Shown here piece by piece: positions 11,447-20,517 of a stretch of 64,000 nt of DNA. The DNA is taken from NCBI RefSeq assembly GCF_040812015.1, contig NZ_JBFNXJ010000004.1, forward strand, positions 124,001 through 188,000, given 5' to 3'. The translations under genes were made by a program, and so were the position numbers. Origin of the DNA: Chitinivorax sp. PXF-14. GTDB taxonomy: Bacteria > Pseudomonadota > Gammaproteobacteria > Burkholderiales > SCOH01. The notes beneath the pieces were generated by a model that worked only from the letters and a program-made list of their open reading frames with translations, was not told where the DNA came from and did no database searches. Within the stretch, counting starts at the first letter, position 1, and every line of letters begins with the position of its first letter.

Positions 11447-13138
11447 TTATGCCGGGACCGCTTCCTTCTGCGGTTTGGCCTGCTGCTTGGCCTCCTCGCG
11501 CAGATCCTTGCGCAAGATCTTGCCGACGTTGGTCTTCGGCAGGTCGGTGCGGAACTCGATCTGGCGGGGTACCTTGTAGGCGGTGAGCAATTTCCGGCAA
11601 TGCTCGATCACGGCCTTCTCGGTCAGCCCCTGATCTCTTTTGACTACATAGGCACGCACCAGTTCGCCCATTTCCTCGTTCGGAATGCCGATCACGGCAA
11701 CTTCGAGTACGCCCGGATGCTGGGCGATCACGTTTTCGACTTCGTTCGGGTACACATTGAAGCCCGACACCAGGATCATGTCCTTCTTGCGGTCGACGAT
11801 GCGGATGCGGCCGTCTTCTTCGACCTGGGCGACGTCGCCGGTCAGCAGCCAGCCATCGGGCGTGATCACCTTGTGAGACTCTTCCGGGCGGTGCCAGTAG
11901 CCCCCCATGACATTCGGGCCGCGCACGCACAGCTCGCCAGGCTCGCCAATGCCAAGCTCGCGGCCTTCCTCGTCGCGGATGCTGACTTCGATCGACGGCA
12001 ATGGCAGGCCCACGGTGCCGGTGAAGCTGCCGGTCTCCTGCGGGTTCACCGATACCACCGGCGAGGCTTCGGTCAGGCCATAGCCTTCGAGAATGACGCA
12101 GCCGGTGCGCTGTTGCCAGCGGTCGGCCACCGCCTCTTGCGTGGCCATGCCGCCCGACAGCGAGAATTTGAGGCGCGAGGTATCCACCTGCGCGAAGCTC
12201 GGGCTGTTGAGCAGCGAGTTGAACAGCGTGTTGACGCCGATGATCGCCGTGAACTTGGAGTCCTTGATGACCTTGATGAAGGTTTCCGCGTCGCGTGGGT
12301 TGGTGATCAGGATGTTCTTGCCGCCGACCATGAAGAAGGTGATGCTCGCGACCAGCGCAAACACGTGATAGATCGGCAGCGCCGTCACCATCACCTCATC
12401 CGCGCCGACCTGGGCGAGCGAGGTCACCTGCAGCACGTTGGCGATGATGTTGCGATGGCTCAGCATCGCGCCCTTCGACAGGCCCGTCGTGCCGCCCGTG
12501 TATTGCAGGAAGGCGAGGTCGGTGTTCTTCAGCGTCGGCTCATCGAGCTTCTGCCTGGCACCCGCCGCCATCGCGTCATTGAACTTGATCGCGTTGGGCA
12601 GGCTGTAGGCCGGTACCATCTTCTTCACGCGCTTGATCAGGAAGTTGACGAGCCAGCGCTTGGGCGCCGGGCACAGGTCGGCCAGCTCGGTCACGATCAC
12701 GTGTCGCACCGGCGCTTTGCGCATGGCTTCCTGCAGCGTGGCGGCGAAGTTGGCCGCGATCAGGATGGTCTGCGCACCCGAATCAGTGAGCTGATGCGCG
12801 AGCTCGCGCGCGGTGTAGAGCGGGTTGACGTTGACCACGACCATGCCGGCACGCAGCACGCCGAACAGCGCGACAGTGTACTGCAGCAGATTGGGCATCA
12901 TCAGCGCGACGCGGTCGCCCTGCTTGAGCCCGAGATCCTTTTGCAGGTACGCGGCAAAATCGCGCGAACGCTGGTCCAGCTCGCGGTAGGTCATCGGTGT
13001 CATCAGGTTGACGAAGGCAACCTTGTCACCGTGCTTGTCGACGGCGTCTTTCAGCATCGCCACCAGCGACGGGTAACGATCCGGATCGATTTGCTCGGGC
13101 GCCCCTTTCGGATAGCTCTTCAGCCAGATTTTCTCCAT
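11447..13138 (-). CDS. fadD: Long-chain fatty acid-CoA ligase
   Basis: FadD activates long-chain fatty acids to acyl-CoA with ATP at the inner membrane, feeding beta-oxidation. The product is 563 aa, close to E. coli FadD (561), and opens MEKIWLKSYPKG much like it. The AMP-binding loop YTGGTTGLSKGAM, the GYGLTEASPV motif and the C-terminal GWLLTGDVAQ...DGRIRIVDRKKDMI region are intact. The start at 13138 is chosen because GAGGAG lies 7 bases upstream; a further in-frame ATG at 13159 lacks such a site. A GntR regulator gene 300 bp upstream on the same strand and a palindrome between them point to local fatty-acid control. A strong terminator follows. Confidence 0.95.
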   Translation of the reverse strand: MEKIWLKSYPKGAPEQIDPDRYPSLVAMLKDAVDKHGDKVAFVNLMTPMTYRELDQRSRDFAAYLQKDLGLKQGDRVALMMPNLLQYTVALFGVLRAGMVVVNVNPLYTARELAHQLTDSGAQTILIAANFAATLQEAMRKAPVRHVIVTELADLCPAPKRWLVNFLIKRVKKMVPAYSLPNAIKFNDAMAAGARQKLDEPTLKNTDLAFLQYTGGTTGLSKGAMLSHRNIIANVLQVTSLAQVGADEVMVTALPIYHVFALVASITFFMVGGKNILITNPRDAETFIKVIKDSKFTAIIGVNTLFNSLLNSPSFAQVDTSRLKFSLSGGMATQEAVADRWQQRTGCVILEGYGLTEASPVVSVNPQETGSFTGTVGLPLPSIEVSIRDEEGRELGIGEPGELCVRGPNVMGGYWHRPEESHKVITPDGWLLTGDVAQVEEDGRIRIVDRKKDMILVSGFNVYPNEVENVIAQHPGVLEVAVIGIPNEEMGELVRAYVVKRDQGLTEKAVIEHCRKLLTAYKVPRQIEFRTDLPKTNVGKILRKDLREEAKQQAKPQKEAVPA

Positions 13139-13358
13139 GAATTTCTCCTCGTTGTTCAAACCTGTCGGTGGATGATTATTGTTATGGAATATTTAGAGCG
13201 CTTGCTTTAGTCGGGCATCATATGCCAACCCTGCTGATTTGATAAGACTTTTCGGCTCATCAGGCGGGGGCTGAGCGGGGCGGCAGCCACCGAGCCCGCA
13301 ACCATGTCGGCGGGTGATCGTAACAAATTAAGCCCAGCCCAGGCTATTTTGTTCGACA

Positions 13359-13373
13359 GTAAAACTGTTTTAC
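13359..13373. promoter_or_regulatory. 15-bp palindrome between the GntR gene and fadD
   Basis: GTAAAACTGTTTTAC is a perfect inverted repeat (7-1-7) in the spacer of about 309 bp between fadD and the GntR-family gene. Apart from this element I see no gene in the spacer. It is a candidate operator for the GntR protein or another fatty-acid regulator acting on fadD, and lies about 220 bp before the fadD start. Confidence 0.45.
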
Positions 13374-13447
13374 ATGGTGTATTGGGTCAAGCCGGAACCC
13401 GGCGGGCGTGCCGGGGGCCGCGCCAGTAGGGCCGCGAAGATACGTGT

Positions 13448-14200
13448 CTAGAGGGGGGAGCCGACCAGCTTAGGCTCGGGCGGCAGCGATTTCAGGTACT
13501 GGCGCAGCGGCAAGGTGTGCTCGCTGAGGTAGTCGCGGTAGTGGTCCATCAGGGCATAGCCAACCAGCTCCTTGGCCAGCACCCGCTTGAGCAGTGCCTG
13601 GTGAAAGCGGATATGCGCGGCGACGTCGATGTGCTCGAAAAACAGCTGCACGATGCGCCGGCGCAAGAGCGAGGTCGAGTTGCTGATCAGCTGCATCATC
13701 GTGCTGCCTTGCTGGCGCGACAGCCGGTTTTGCAGCTCCACCTCGATATCGACGACCTTGGCCATATTGCCGGGGCTTTCCAGCAGATGCAGCTGTTGCC
13801 GGAAGGTGTCTTCCAGCTCGTTGGAGGTGGCACGGTTGCCTTCGCGCTTGGCGGCAAACATGATCGATAGCGGCAGGAAGAAGGTCCACTGATCCAGCGC
13901 TTCCAGCAGGAATTTGCCACCGAGATCGAGCTCCTTGATGCTGAACACGCAGGCGAGAAAGTCGATCCCGCTGCATTCCTCGTAGTTCTCGATGGTGATG
14001 CCCGACCCCTGTACCGAGCGTATCAGGCCCATGCGCGCCAACTGCTTGAGGGCCATGCGTAACGAGGTACGGTCCACCCCAAGCTGATCCGCATACAGCC
14101 GCTCCGGTGGCAGGCGATCACCGGCCTTGAGGTCGCCAATGAAAATCTTGGCAATCAGATAGTCGGCAATCTGGTCGGGGAGGGTGCGGTTGGGGCTCAT
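13448..14200 (-). CDS. GntR-family transcriptional regulator
   Basis: The 250-aa protein has a GntR winged helix at residues 1-75 (ADYLIAKIFIGDLKAGDRLPPERLYADQLGVDRTSLR as landmark region, ending in the wing GLIRSVQGSGI). The remaining 170 residues are helical, resembling the effector domains of the FadR/FCD group but without clear metal ligands. The gene lies directly upstream of fadD on the same strand, so control of fatty acid use by acyl-CoA sensing is a reasonable inference. The ligand is unknown. The ATG at 14200 is the first plausible start. Confidence 0.82.
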   Translation of the reverse strand: MSPNRTLPDQIADYLIAKIFIGDLKAGDRLPPERLYADQLGVDRTSLRMALKQLARMGLIRSVQGSGITIENYEECSGIDFLACVFSIKELDLGGKFLLEALDQWTFFLPLSIMFAAKREGNRATSNELEDTFRQQLHLLESPGNMAKVVDIEVELQNRLSRQQGSTMMQLISNSTSLLRRRIVQLFFEHIDVAAHIRFHQALLKRVLAKELVGYALMDHYRDYLSEHTLPLRQYLKSLPPEPKLVGSPL

Positions 14201-14296
14201 GGCGAAGCATCATAGCAACTTGGCGACCGCGCTGCATCGCCATGTTCCTGTTTTAGCAATAACTTATGAAGCACGGTGGCGTACGCGCCCGGCTTG

Positions 14297-14632
14297 CTAT
14301 TGCGGCCTGAGCCGCGCCAACACCGCTTGCAGTGCCTGCGACTGCGAGGTGAACCTGACGCCGCTGCGAAACTGGCTGATGTTGCCAACCAGGGTCGAAT
14401 GGACGACCTGGCACGCCAATTCGATTGCCTGGCGGCTGCCACGCGCCGGATCGGTCACTTCGAGGAAGAGCTGGTAGCGCATGCCGATCGGCAATGCCTC
14501 GTCGGACAGCAGGCCGGCACCACTTTGCGATATCTCGATTGCCCTGGCGTGAATGATGTTGCGCTTGCCGGCTTCCACGAGGGCGGCGCGCCAGCTGATC
14601 GTGGAGCGCGGGTGGGTACGTTGGTTGGTCAT
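14297..14632 (-). CDS. PilZ-domain protein
   Basis: A 111-aa single-domain protein with the cyclic-di-GMP type PilZ signature: an N-terminal arginine motif (RTHPRSTISWRA) and a second motif EISQSGAGL in place of D/NxSxxG. Such proteins bind c-di-GMP and adjust motility, pili or surface polysaccharide through partners. There are no membrane segments. It is flanked by the GntR gene (same strand, 97 bp away) and by the divergent ArsR-type gene. The first motif lacks one of the usual adjacent arginines, so nucleotide binding should not be taken for granted. Confidence 0.75.
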   Translation of the reverse strand: MTNQRTHPRSTISWRAALVEAGKRNIIHARAIEISQSGAGLLSDEALPIGMRYQLFLEVTDPARGSRQAIELACQVVHSTLVGNISQFRSGVRFTSQSQALQAVLARLRPQ

Positions 14633-14864
14633 TGCTGCTATGTGGAGCGATTAATGTCGGAAAACGGAGCTGCGCGCGAGCGCAGCGGGAAGATTACCTC
14701 AAGCCAGGCGCCGCTGCATGGGTAAACGCGCAATGCTTGTCCCTGCGTAAGATTGGGGGGAAGCGCCTGCCGGTCTCAAAAGGGATTGTCAGGAGTTGTG
14801 CCATTCAATATATGTTTTGGTATAGTGACGATCATGCCCAAGGTCATTTCTTGAAGCTCAGTAA

Positions 14865-15215
14865 ATGGACAGTACACAGATTGATGCGATGCGCGGCGCA
14901 GCCGACCGCGCGACCAGCCTGCTCAAGACGCTGGCGAACGAAGACCGGCTGATGCTGCTGTGCCAGATGGTCGGCGGCGAAAAGTGCGTGGGCGATTTCG
15001 AGGCGCTGCTCGATATACGGCAGCCTACCTTATCCCAGCAACTGGGAGTGTTGCGCAACGAAGGCCTCGTCAGCACACGTCGGGACGGCAAGCATATCTA
15101 CTACTCGCTGGCGAGTAGCGAGGCCGTGCGTGTGCTCGAATTGTTGTACAGCCTGTATTGCCCGATCGCGGCGGCGGCATCGCCCGAAGAAAAAAGAAAC
15201 CCCGGCCAGAGGTGA
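14865..15215 (+). CDS. ArsR-family regulator with a BigR/SqrR-like cysteine pair
   Basis: This 116-aa winged-helix repressor has the ArsR recognition helix region QPTLSQQLGVLRNEGLVSTRRDGKHIYY. Cys33 and Cys99 are spaced by 66 residues, as in the redox pair of BigR and SqrR that senses persulfides; a further Cys41 is present. The arsenic-type ELCVC motif is absent. A -10 like TATAGT at 14821 and an AT-rich stretch precede the gene. No sulfide-detoxifying gene lies beside it, so its targets may be elsewhere. Reading it as a sulfide or reactive-sulfur sensor is inference from cysteine spacing. Confidence 0.8.
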   Translation: MDSTQIDAMRGAADRATSLLKTLANEDRLMLLCQMVGGEKCVGDFEALLDIRQPTLSQQLGVLRNEGLVSTRRDGKHIYYSLASSEAVRVLELLYSLYCPIAAAASPEEKRNPGQR

Positions 15216-15225
15216 GGACCGGGGT
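15199..15225 (-). terminator. Rho-independent terminator
   Basis: On the minus strand ACCCCGG and CCGGGGT form a 7-bp stem followed by TTTCTTTTTTC. It would end transcription of the minus-strand exported-protein gene at 15404-16000 and overlaps the last codons of the convergent ArsR gene. Confidence 0.7.
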
Positions 15226-15242
15226 AAAGGTCAGACGGAGAG

Positions 15243-15283
15243 CCGGGGCTGGCTTGAGTCCAGCCCCACTAAGCCAGCCCCGG
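15243..15283. terminator. Long hairpin in convergent spacer
   Basis: CCGGGGCTGGCTT and AAGCCAGCCCCGG form a 13-bp perfect stem with a 15-base loop in the spacer between two convergent genes. There is no T-tract; it may reinforce the neighbouring terminator on either strand. Confidence 0.5.
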
Positions 15284-15403
15284 GGAAGAAGCCGGCAAGC
15301 CCTGATTGCCGTGCGGTTAGATTGTCGGACAATCTGGCTTTTGTGTCAATAAACATTCCGCATGTCATATGCTGTGCCAGCTGGCGTGCGGCTGCCTGCT
15401 TGC

Positions 15404-16000
15404 TCAAGAAGGGGTTAGGTCGAACACTAGCTCGTGCCGCACCACCCAATCGGTGCCTTGCTGGACAAGAATCCTGACCTTCACGCCACTCGGCTCGACC
15501 AGGCACGGGAAGGTCGCCGGCGTGGCGCAACGGCGTGCCTGCTGGATCAGCCCAGGGCTGGCGTTGGGCAGTTTGCCCGCAGCAGCGGCGATATCGTCGG
15601 CACCCAGTGCGGAAAACTGCTGCCTCTCGTCGTCGCTGAACTGTGGCGCGGTGAAATCAGTCCCGTTCGCCATCTCTAGTGGGTGCCACGGCGATTGCTG
15701 CTGCTGGGCTGGCAGGGCAATGGTTGCCCCTTCGTAGATCAGGTTCAGCTTGTTTTCCAGCGCCGCTTCGAGCTTTATCCTGGCGCCTGGCGAATCGATG
15801 TGAAACCGATAATGCGAGAAGCTTTCGAGCGACTCGACGGAAAAGCGATAGCTTGGGCGATTCAGCTCGGTGAGCCGAATATTGCTGAAGCTGGCGCCGA
15901 TGCCCCTGGTGTTGATTTCCAGGGAGCGGATTTCCTGAGCATGGGCCGACGCGGCACATAGGCCGGCCAGCGCGGCAAGGCGGACGAAACGGAGTAGCAT
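15404..16000 (-). CDS. Exported protein of unknown function
   Basis: I do not recognise this 198-aa protein. It begins with a clear signal peptide (MLLRFVRLAALAGLCAASAHA, cut before QEIRS), so it should be periplasmic or outer-membrane associated. The mature part has a strand-rich first half, a glutamine run (QQQQ) near the middle and two cysteines (RRCATPATFPCLVEP) that could form a disulfide. It is monocistronic, with a terminator after it, and converges on the ArsR gene. Confidence 0.75.
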   Translation of the reverse strand: MLLRFVRLAALAGLCAASAHAQEIRSLEINTRGIGASFSNIRLTELNRPSYRFSVESLESFSHYRFHIDSPGARIKLEAALENKLNLIYEGATIALPAQQQQSPWHPLEMANGTDFTAPQFSDDERQQFSALGADDIAAAAGKLPNASPGLIQQARRCATPATFPCLVEPSGVKVRILVQQGTDWVVRHELVFDLTPS

Positions 16001-16080
16001 GGCGGTTATAGATGTTGTTATGAAGATGCACGGCTATCATAGCATCTCGCTGTCATATTTAATTCATAGAGGAATAGCCG

Positions 16081-16488
16081 GTGGGGCACAAGCAGCAAGC
16101 GCCAGCGCACGACGAACGGGTGCGGATCGACAAATGGCTGTGGGCCGCGCGCTTCTTCAAGACGCGTTCGCTGGCTGGTGAGGCGGTCGAGCTGGGCCGC
16201 GCCTGGATCAACGGCGAGCGGGTGAAACCGGCGCGTGCGGTCAAGGTGGGCGACCGTGTCACCATCCGCCGCGGCGAGGATGAAGCCGATGTGCTGGTGC
16301 TGGGATTGTCCGAGGTTCGCGGGCCGGCACCCGTGGCGCAGCAGCTCTATGAAGAGACGCCGGAGAGCCTTGCCCGGCGGGCAGATCGCCGCGAGCAGGC
16401 GCAATGGCAGGGCGATGGCGGGTTCGAAGGCAAGGGCCGTCCGACCAAGCGTGACCGACGGCAGATGGGGCGCCTGACGGGCGGCTGA
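16081..16488 (+). CDS. hslR: Heat-shock protein 15-like S4 RNA-binding protein
   Basis: The 135-aa product has an S4 RNA-binding domain from about residue 14 (VRIDKWLWAARFFKTRSLAGEAVELGRAW) and a basic C-terminal tail, the layout of Hsp15. Hsp15 binds free 50S subunits that carry a nascent chain and helps recycle them. Translation starts at a GTG (16081), with GAGG nine bases upstream. The gene is followed by trxA on the same strand. Length and motif order match the family. Confidence 0.9.
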   Translation: MGHKQQAPAHDERVRIDKWLWAARFFKTRSLAGEAVELGRAWINGERVKPARAVKVGDRVTIRRGEDEADVLVLGLSEVRGPAPVAQQLYEETPESLARRADRREQAQWQGDGGFEGKGRPTKRDRRQMGRLTGG

Positions 16489-16665
16489 GCGACGCATTGG
16501 GCGCATGCGGCTTTTCACCTGCGTCGATTTCGGCTACGATTTTTTTACATGGCCAAGGCTTGGCCGGGTTTCTCCATCGCGATTTGCCTATTGCAATTTC
16601 TGCCATCGCGCACCATTTTTTTTTTATCCCGCATGTCTGCGGCTACCCAATTTAGCGAGGAACGT

Positions 16666-16992
16666 ATGAGCGAACATATCCACCATGTGACCGATTCCAC
16701 TTTCGAGGCCGAAGTGCTGCAATCGTCGACGCCGGTCATGGTTGACTACTGGGCTGACTGGTGCGGTCCGTGCAAGATGATCGCTCCCATCCTCGACGAA
16801 ATCGCTCAGGAATATGCCGGTCGCCTGAAAGTTGCCAAACTCAATATCGACGAAAATCAGGGTACGCCCCCGAAATTCGGCATCCGCGGCATTCCGACCC
16901 TGATGATCTTCAAGAACGGCAATGTGGAAGCCACCAAGGTCGGCGCACTGTCCAAGTCGCAGCTGACCGCGTTCATTGACAGCCATATCTAA
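16666..16992 (+). CDS. trxA: Thioredoxin
   Basis: A 108-aa cytosolic thioredoxin that reduces protein disulfides, itself recycled by thioredoxin reductase. The active site WCGPC is at residues 32-36, with the cis-proline loop RGIPTLMIF intact. The start at 16666 follows GCGAGGAACGT; an earlier in-frame ATG lies in a T-rich leader and is unlikely. It is followed by rho and rpmE, an order common in Betaproteobacteria. A CCGGGAAG/CTTCCCGG hairpin without a T-tract (17031-17063) lies in the trxA-rho spacer. Confidence 0.97.
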   Translation: MSEHIHHVTDSTFEAEVLQSSTPVMVDYWADWCGPCKMIAPILDEIAQEYAGRLKVAKLNIDENQGTPPKFGIRGIPTLMIFKNGNVEATKVGALSKSQLTAFIDSHI

Positions 16993-17137
16993 ACCGGCTA
17001 TCTTCCCCTCATAAATCGCATAAATCCGCCCCGGGAAGTCGATTCACAAGACCCGCTTCCCGGTCCGCAGAAGCCCTCCCGCGTTTACAAGCCGTTTTCC
17101 AACACCCTTCCCAATTCCGTTTTGTCACGGACACACC

Positions 17138-18394
17138 ATGCATTTATCCGACCTGAAGCATTTTCACGTCTCGCAACTCGTGGACATGGCGATTGCCAAC
17201 GAGATTGACGGCGCTAACCGCTTGCGCAAGCAGGATCTCATTTTTGCTCTGCTGAAGAACCAGGCCAAGAAAGGCGAGAGCATTTTTGGCGAGGGTACGC
17301 TGGAAGTGTTGCCCGATGGCTTCGGATTCCTGCGTTCGCCCGATACCTCGTATCTGGCCGGTCCGGACGACATCTATGTGAGTCCATCGCAGATTCGTCG
17401 TTTCAACCTGCATACCGGTGACACGATCGAAGGCGAGATCCGCACGCCGAAGGAAGGCGAGCGCTATTTTGCGCTGGTGAAGGTGGACAAGGTCAACGGC
17501 GAAGCGCCGGAGCATGCGAAGCACAAGATTCTGTTCGAGAACCTGACGCCGCTGTTCCCGACCGAGCCGCTCAAGCTCGAGCGCCCCATTCTCGGCGAGG
17601 AGAACACGACCGGCCGCGTGATCGACATGATCGCGCCGATCGGCAAGGGGCAGCGCGGCCTGTTGGTGGCGCCGCCGAAGTCCGGCAAGACGGTGATGCT
17701 GCAGCACATTGCACACTCGATTGCGCAGAATTACCCGGAGTGCTACCTGATCGTACTGCTGATCGACGAGCGCCCGGAAGAAGTGACCGAAATGCAGCGC
17801 TCGGTGAAGGGCGAGGTCGTCAGTTCGACGTTCGACGAGCCCGCCGCACGCCACGTACAGGTTGCCGAAATGGTGATCGAGAAGGCCAAGCGGCTGGTCG
17901 AGCACAAGAAGGATGTGGTGATCCTGCTCGACTCGATCACCCGTCTCGCGCGCGCCTACAACACCGTCGTACCGGCCTCCGGCAAGGTGCTGACCGGTGG
18001 TGTCGATTCGAATGCATTGCAGCGCCCCAAGCGCTTCTTCGGCGCCGCCCGCAATATCGAGGAGGGCGGCTCGCTGACCATCATCGCGACGGCCCTGATC
18101 GATACCGGCTCGCGCATGGACGACGTGATTTACGAAGAGTTCAAGGGCACCGGCAATATGGAAATTCACCTGGATCGCCGTATGGCTGAAAAGCGCTTGT
18201 ATCCGGCGATCAACGTCAACCGTTCCGGCACCCGCCGCGAGGAACTGCTGATCCAACAGGACCAGCTGCAGAAGATCTGGGTGCTGCGCAAGCTGCTCTA
18301 TCCGATGGACGACCTCGACGCGATGGAGTTCCTGCTCGACAAGATCAAGGGCACCAAGAACAACGGCGATTTCTTCGACTCGATGCGTCGTTGA
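17138..18394 (+). CDS. rho: Transcription termination factor Rho
   Basis: Rho is the hexameric RNA helicase that ends untranslated transcripts. The 418-aa product carries the N-terminal helix bundle, the cold-shock RNA-binding region ([22 protein letters not shown]), Walker [11 protein letters not shown], Walker [17 protein letters not shown], the Q-loop ([18 protein letters not shown]) and the R-loop KGTGNMEI. No insertion is seen. The usual length is 419, so it is complete. A 145-bp leader with a hairpin separates it from trxA and may allow autoregulation, as known for rho in other bacteria. Confidence 0.98.
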   Translation: MHLSDLKHFHVSQLVDMAIANEIDGANRLRKQDLIFALLKNQAKKGESIFGEGTLEVLPDGFGFLRSPDTSYLAGPDDIYVSPSQIRRFNLHTGDTIEGEIRTPKEGERYFALVKVDKVNGEAPEHAKHKILFENLTPLFPTEPLKLERPILGEENTTGRVIDMIAPIGKGQRGLLVAPPKSGKTVMLQHIAHSIAQNYPECYLIVLLIDERPEEVTEMQRSVKGEVVSSTFDEPAARHVQVAEMVIEKAKRLVEHKKDVVILLDSITRLARAYNTVVPASGKVLTGGVDSNALQRPKRFFGAARNIEEGGSLTIIATALIDTGSRMDDVIYEEFKGTGNMEIHLDRRMAEKRLYPAINVNRSGTRREELLIQQDQLQKIWVLRKLLYPMDDLDAMEFLLDKIKGTKNNGDFFDSMRR

Positions 18395-18502
18395 AATCCG
18401 CGCAAGGTGCCCCCACTTGCAAATGGTGGGCATCTCACCCATAATCACGCGTTTTAAAGCGGCCCAGGTAAAACCCCTGTGCCCGCGTACTGAGGAAAAA
18501 TC

Positions 18503-18715
18503 ATGAAGCAAGGCATTCACCCGGAATACAACGAGATTACCGTTACCTGCTCCTGCGGTAATACTTTCCAGACTGGCTCGACCATGAGCAAGAATCTGCA
18601 CGTGGAAGTGTGCTCGGCTTGCCACCCGTTCTACACCGGCAAGCAGAAGATCGTCGACACCGCTGGTCGTATCGACAAGTTCAAGCAAAAGTACAGCATG
18701 CTGGGCCGCAAGTAA
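18503..18715 (+). CDS. rpmE: 50S ribosomal protein L31
   Basis: The 70-aa protein is the zinc-binding (C+) form of L31, with Cys16, Cys18, Cys37 and Cys40. It bridges the large and small subunits near the central protuberance. TGAGGAAAAATC gives a good ribosome-binding site. It follows rho and ends at a strong terminator. The C+ form can release zinc when the cell lacks it; no C- paralogue is in this window. Confidence 0.97.
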   Translation: MKQGIHPEYNEITVTCSCGNTFQTGSTMSKNLHVEVCSACHPFYTGKQKIVDTAGRIDKFKQKYSMLGRK

Positions 18716-18736
18716 GCGTCCATCTGCGTACCCGAG

Positions 18737-18766
18737 AAAGGCAGCCTTGGCTGCCTTTTTTGTTTT
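18737..18766 (+). terminator. Rho-independent terminator after rpmE
   Basis: An 8-bp stem AAAGGCAG/CTGCCTTT with a CCTTGG loop runs into TTTTTTGTTTT, 20 bp after the rpmE stop. Confidence 0.9.
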
Positions 18767-18858
18767 GCGCCACCTGCCTGGCGGGCTGGCCGCTGTCCAT
18801 GCCGGTGGCGGCTAGGCCCTGCCTGCTATAATCGCGCCAACCTATCGATCGATCGCGC

Positions 18859-20517
18859 ATGCTTACTTACACTCCCAGTACCGAAGCCCTGCCCCCCAAG
18901 GCCGATGAGCGGCCGTGGGCGCTATTCCTGTTGTGCATGTTGTGGCTGCTGCCCGGCATGATCGGGCATAACCCGTGGAAGCCGGATGAGCCGCACAGCG
19001 TCGGCATCGTCTACGGCATGTTGCGCGATGGCAACTGGTGGGTGCCCAGGCTGGCCGGTTTGCCGGTGCTGGAGGACGGCCCGCTGTACTTTCAGTTGTC
19101 GGCTTTTCTGGCGCGCCTGACAGCCGGCTGGCTGGCGGTACACGATGCGGCGCGCGTGGTGGCGACGGCCTTCGTGGCATTGGCGCTGACGTTTTGCGGC
19201 GGGATCGGGCGGGAGCTCGGTGGCCGCCGCTACGGGCGCGTCGTGGTGGTGCTGATGATAGGCTGCCTCGGCCTGCTGGTGCTGGGACATACGGCTACCA
19301 ACGGCGTGGCGGCATTCTGCGGCTTTGCTGCGGCGTTTTACGGCATGTCGCTGTTTGCCCGCAACCCCTTGTGGGCGGGCGTCGCACTGGGGGGCGGGGC
19401 GGCGGTGTCGGCGATGTCGGCCTCGCTGTTCGAGCCGATTGTGCTTACCCTGATCGCGCTGGCGCTGCCGCTGTGTTTCCGCCACTGGCGCAGCCAGCGC
19501 TATGCCATTACCGGCCTGACTGCGCTGGTGACGGGCGGGCCGGCCATGCTGCTATGGTTTCTCGGTCTGCGGGCGAGCGACCCCGCCATGTTCGCGCAGT
19601 GGCTCGCACATGGCGCGTGGTTCCGCTTCGATGGCTTTGCCCACCCCTCCCGTCTGTCCGAAATCAGCTTCTATCTGCGCACCCTGCCGTGGTTCGCCTG
19701 GCCGGCCTGGCCGCTGGCGGTGTGGACGCTCTGGGACAGCCGCCTGACCGGCTATGCCCGCCCGCCCGTGCAGTTCTCCCTGCTGGTGCTCGGCATCATG
19801 CTGTCGGCGCTGGCCCTGTCGCCGGCGGTGCAGGATGACTACCTGCTACCCTTGCTGATTCCCTGCTCGGTGCTTGCCGCGATCGGGATCGACCGCCTGC
19901 GCCACGGCGCCGCGGCCGCGCTGAACTGGTTCGGCGTGATGACCTTCGGCATGCTGGGGCTGTATATCTGGCTTGGCTGGACGGCCGCGATGACCGGCAT
20001 CCCGCCGCAGCTGGCGCGCCGTGGCGATACCGTGATTCCTGGCTTCCACGCCCGGTTCAGCTGGTTCGAGCTGATCGTTGGTGCGCTGCTGACGGCCGCC
20101 TGGGTATGGGCCGTGTCGCGCCGCCGCCAGATGGGACGCCAGGCGGTCAGCAGCTGGGCCGCCGGTCTGGCGCTGTGCTGGAGCTTGCTGATGTTGCTGT
20201 GGCTGCCGGCGATCGACTGGGTCAAGGGCTACCAGAAGGTGGCGGTGGAGCTGGCTCAGGCATTGCCTGGCCAGTATGACTGCATCGCGGCAGAGGGCAT
20301 GTCGCCCGAGCAGGCCACGTTGTTCGCCTATCACGGCAATGTCGCATTGAAGCCGGATGCGGCAGGCCAGTGCCAGTTGCTGCTGGTGCAGGGCACCGGG
20401 GACGAGGTTGCGCCGCAGGGCGACTGGCGCAAGATATGGGAGGGCGCGCGCCCAGGTGATCGGCGCGAGCGTTTCAGGCTGTACCAGCGCTTCACCCCGG
20501 CCTCGATCCGCTTATGA
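18859..20517 (+). CDS. ArnT-like membrane glycosyltransferase
   Basis: The 552-aa protein is a polytopic inner-membrane enzyme of the lipid-linked sugar transferase superfamily (ArnT/PMT-like, GT83 type). Its first periplasmic loop carries the acidic motif WKPDEPHS and further on LEDGPLYFQLS, which match the catalytic loop of ArnT-type enzymes. I see about 11-12 membrane helices and a soluble C-terminal domain of about 100 residues. It would transfer a sugar from polyprenyl phosphate to lipid A or another envelope acceptor; the sugar is not predictable. The last 4 bp overlap the start of mobA (ATGA), which suggests translational coupling despite unrelated roles. Confidence 0.82.
   Translation: MLTYTPSTEALPPKADERPWALFLLCMLWLLPGMIGHNPWKPDEPHSVGIVYGMLRDGNWWVPRLAGLPVLEDGPLYFQLSAFLARLTAGWLAVHDAARVVATAFVALALTFCGGIGRELGGRRYGRVVVVLMIGCLGLLVLGHTATNGVAAFCGFAAAFYGMSLFARNPLWAGVALGGGAAVSAMSASLFEPIVLTLIALALPLCFRHWRSQRYAITGLTALVTGGPAMLLWFLGLRASDPAMFAQWLAHGAWFRFDGFAHPSRLSEISFYLRTLPWFAWPAWPLAVWTLWDSRLTGYARPPVQFSLLVLGIMLSALALSPAVQDDYLLPLLIPCSVLAAIGIDRLRHGAAAALNWFGVMTFGMLGLYIWLGWTAAMTGIPPQLARRGDTVIPGFHARFSWFELIVGALLTAAWVWAVSRRRQMGRQAVSSWAAGLALCWSLLMLLWLPAIDWVKGYQKVAVELAQALPGQYDCIAAEGMSPEQATLFAYHGNVALKPDAAGQCQLLLVQGTGDEVAPQGDWRKIWEGARPGDRRERFRLYQRFTPASIRL

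Noticed and set aside
11600-13210. 536-aa plus-strand frame opposite fadD
   Set aside because: Antisense shadow of an intact fadD; no recognisable motif and unlikely composition.
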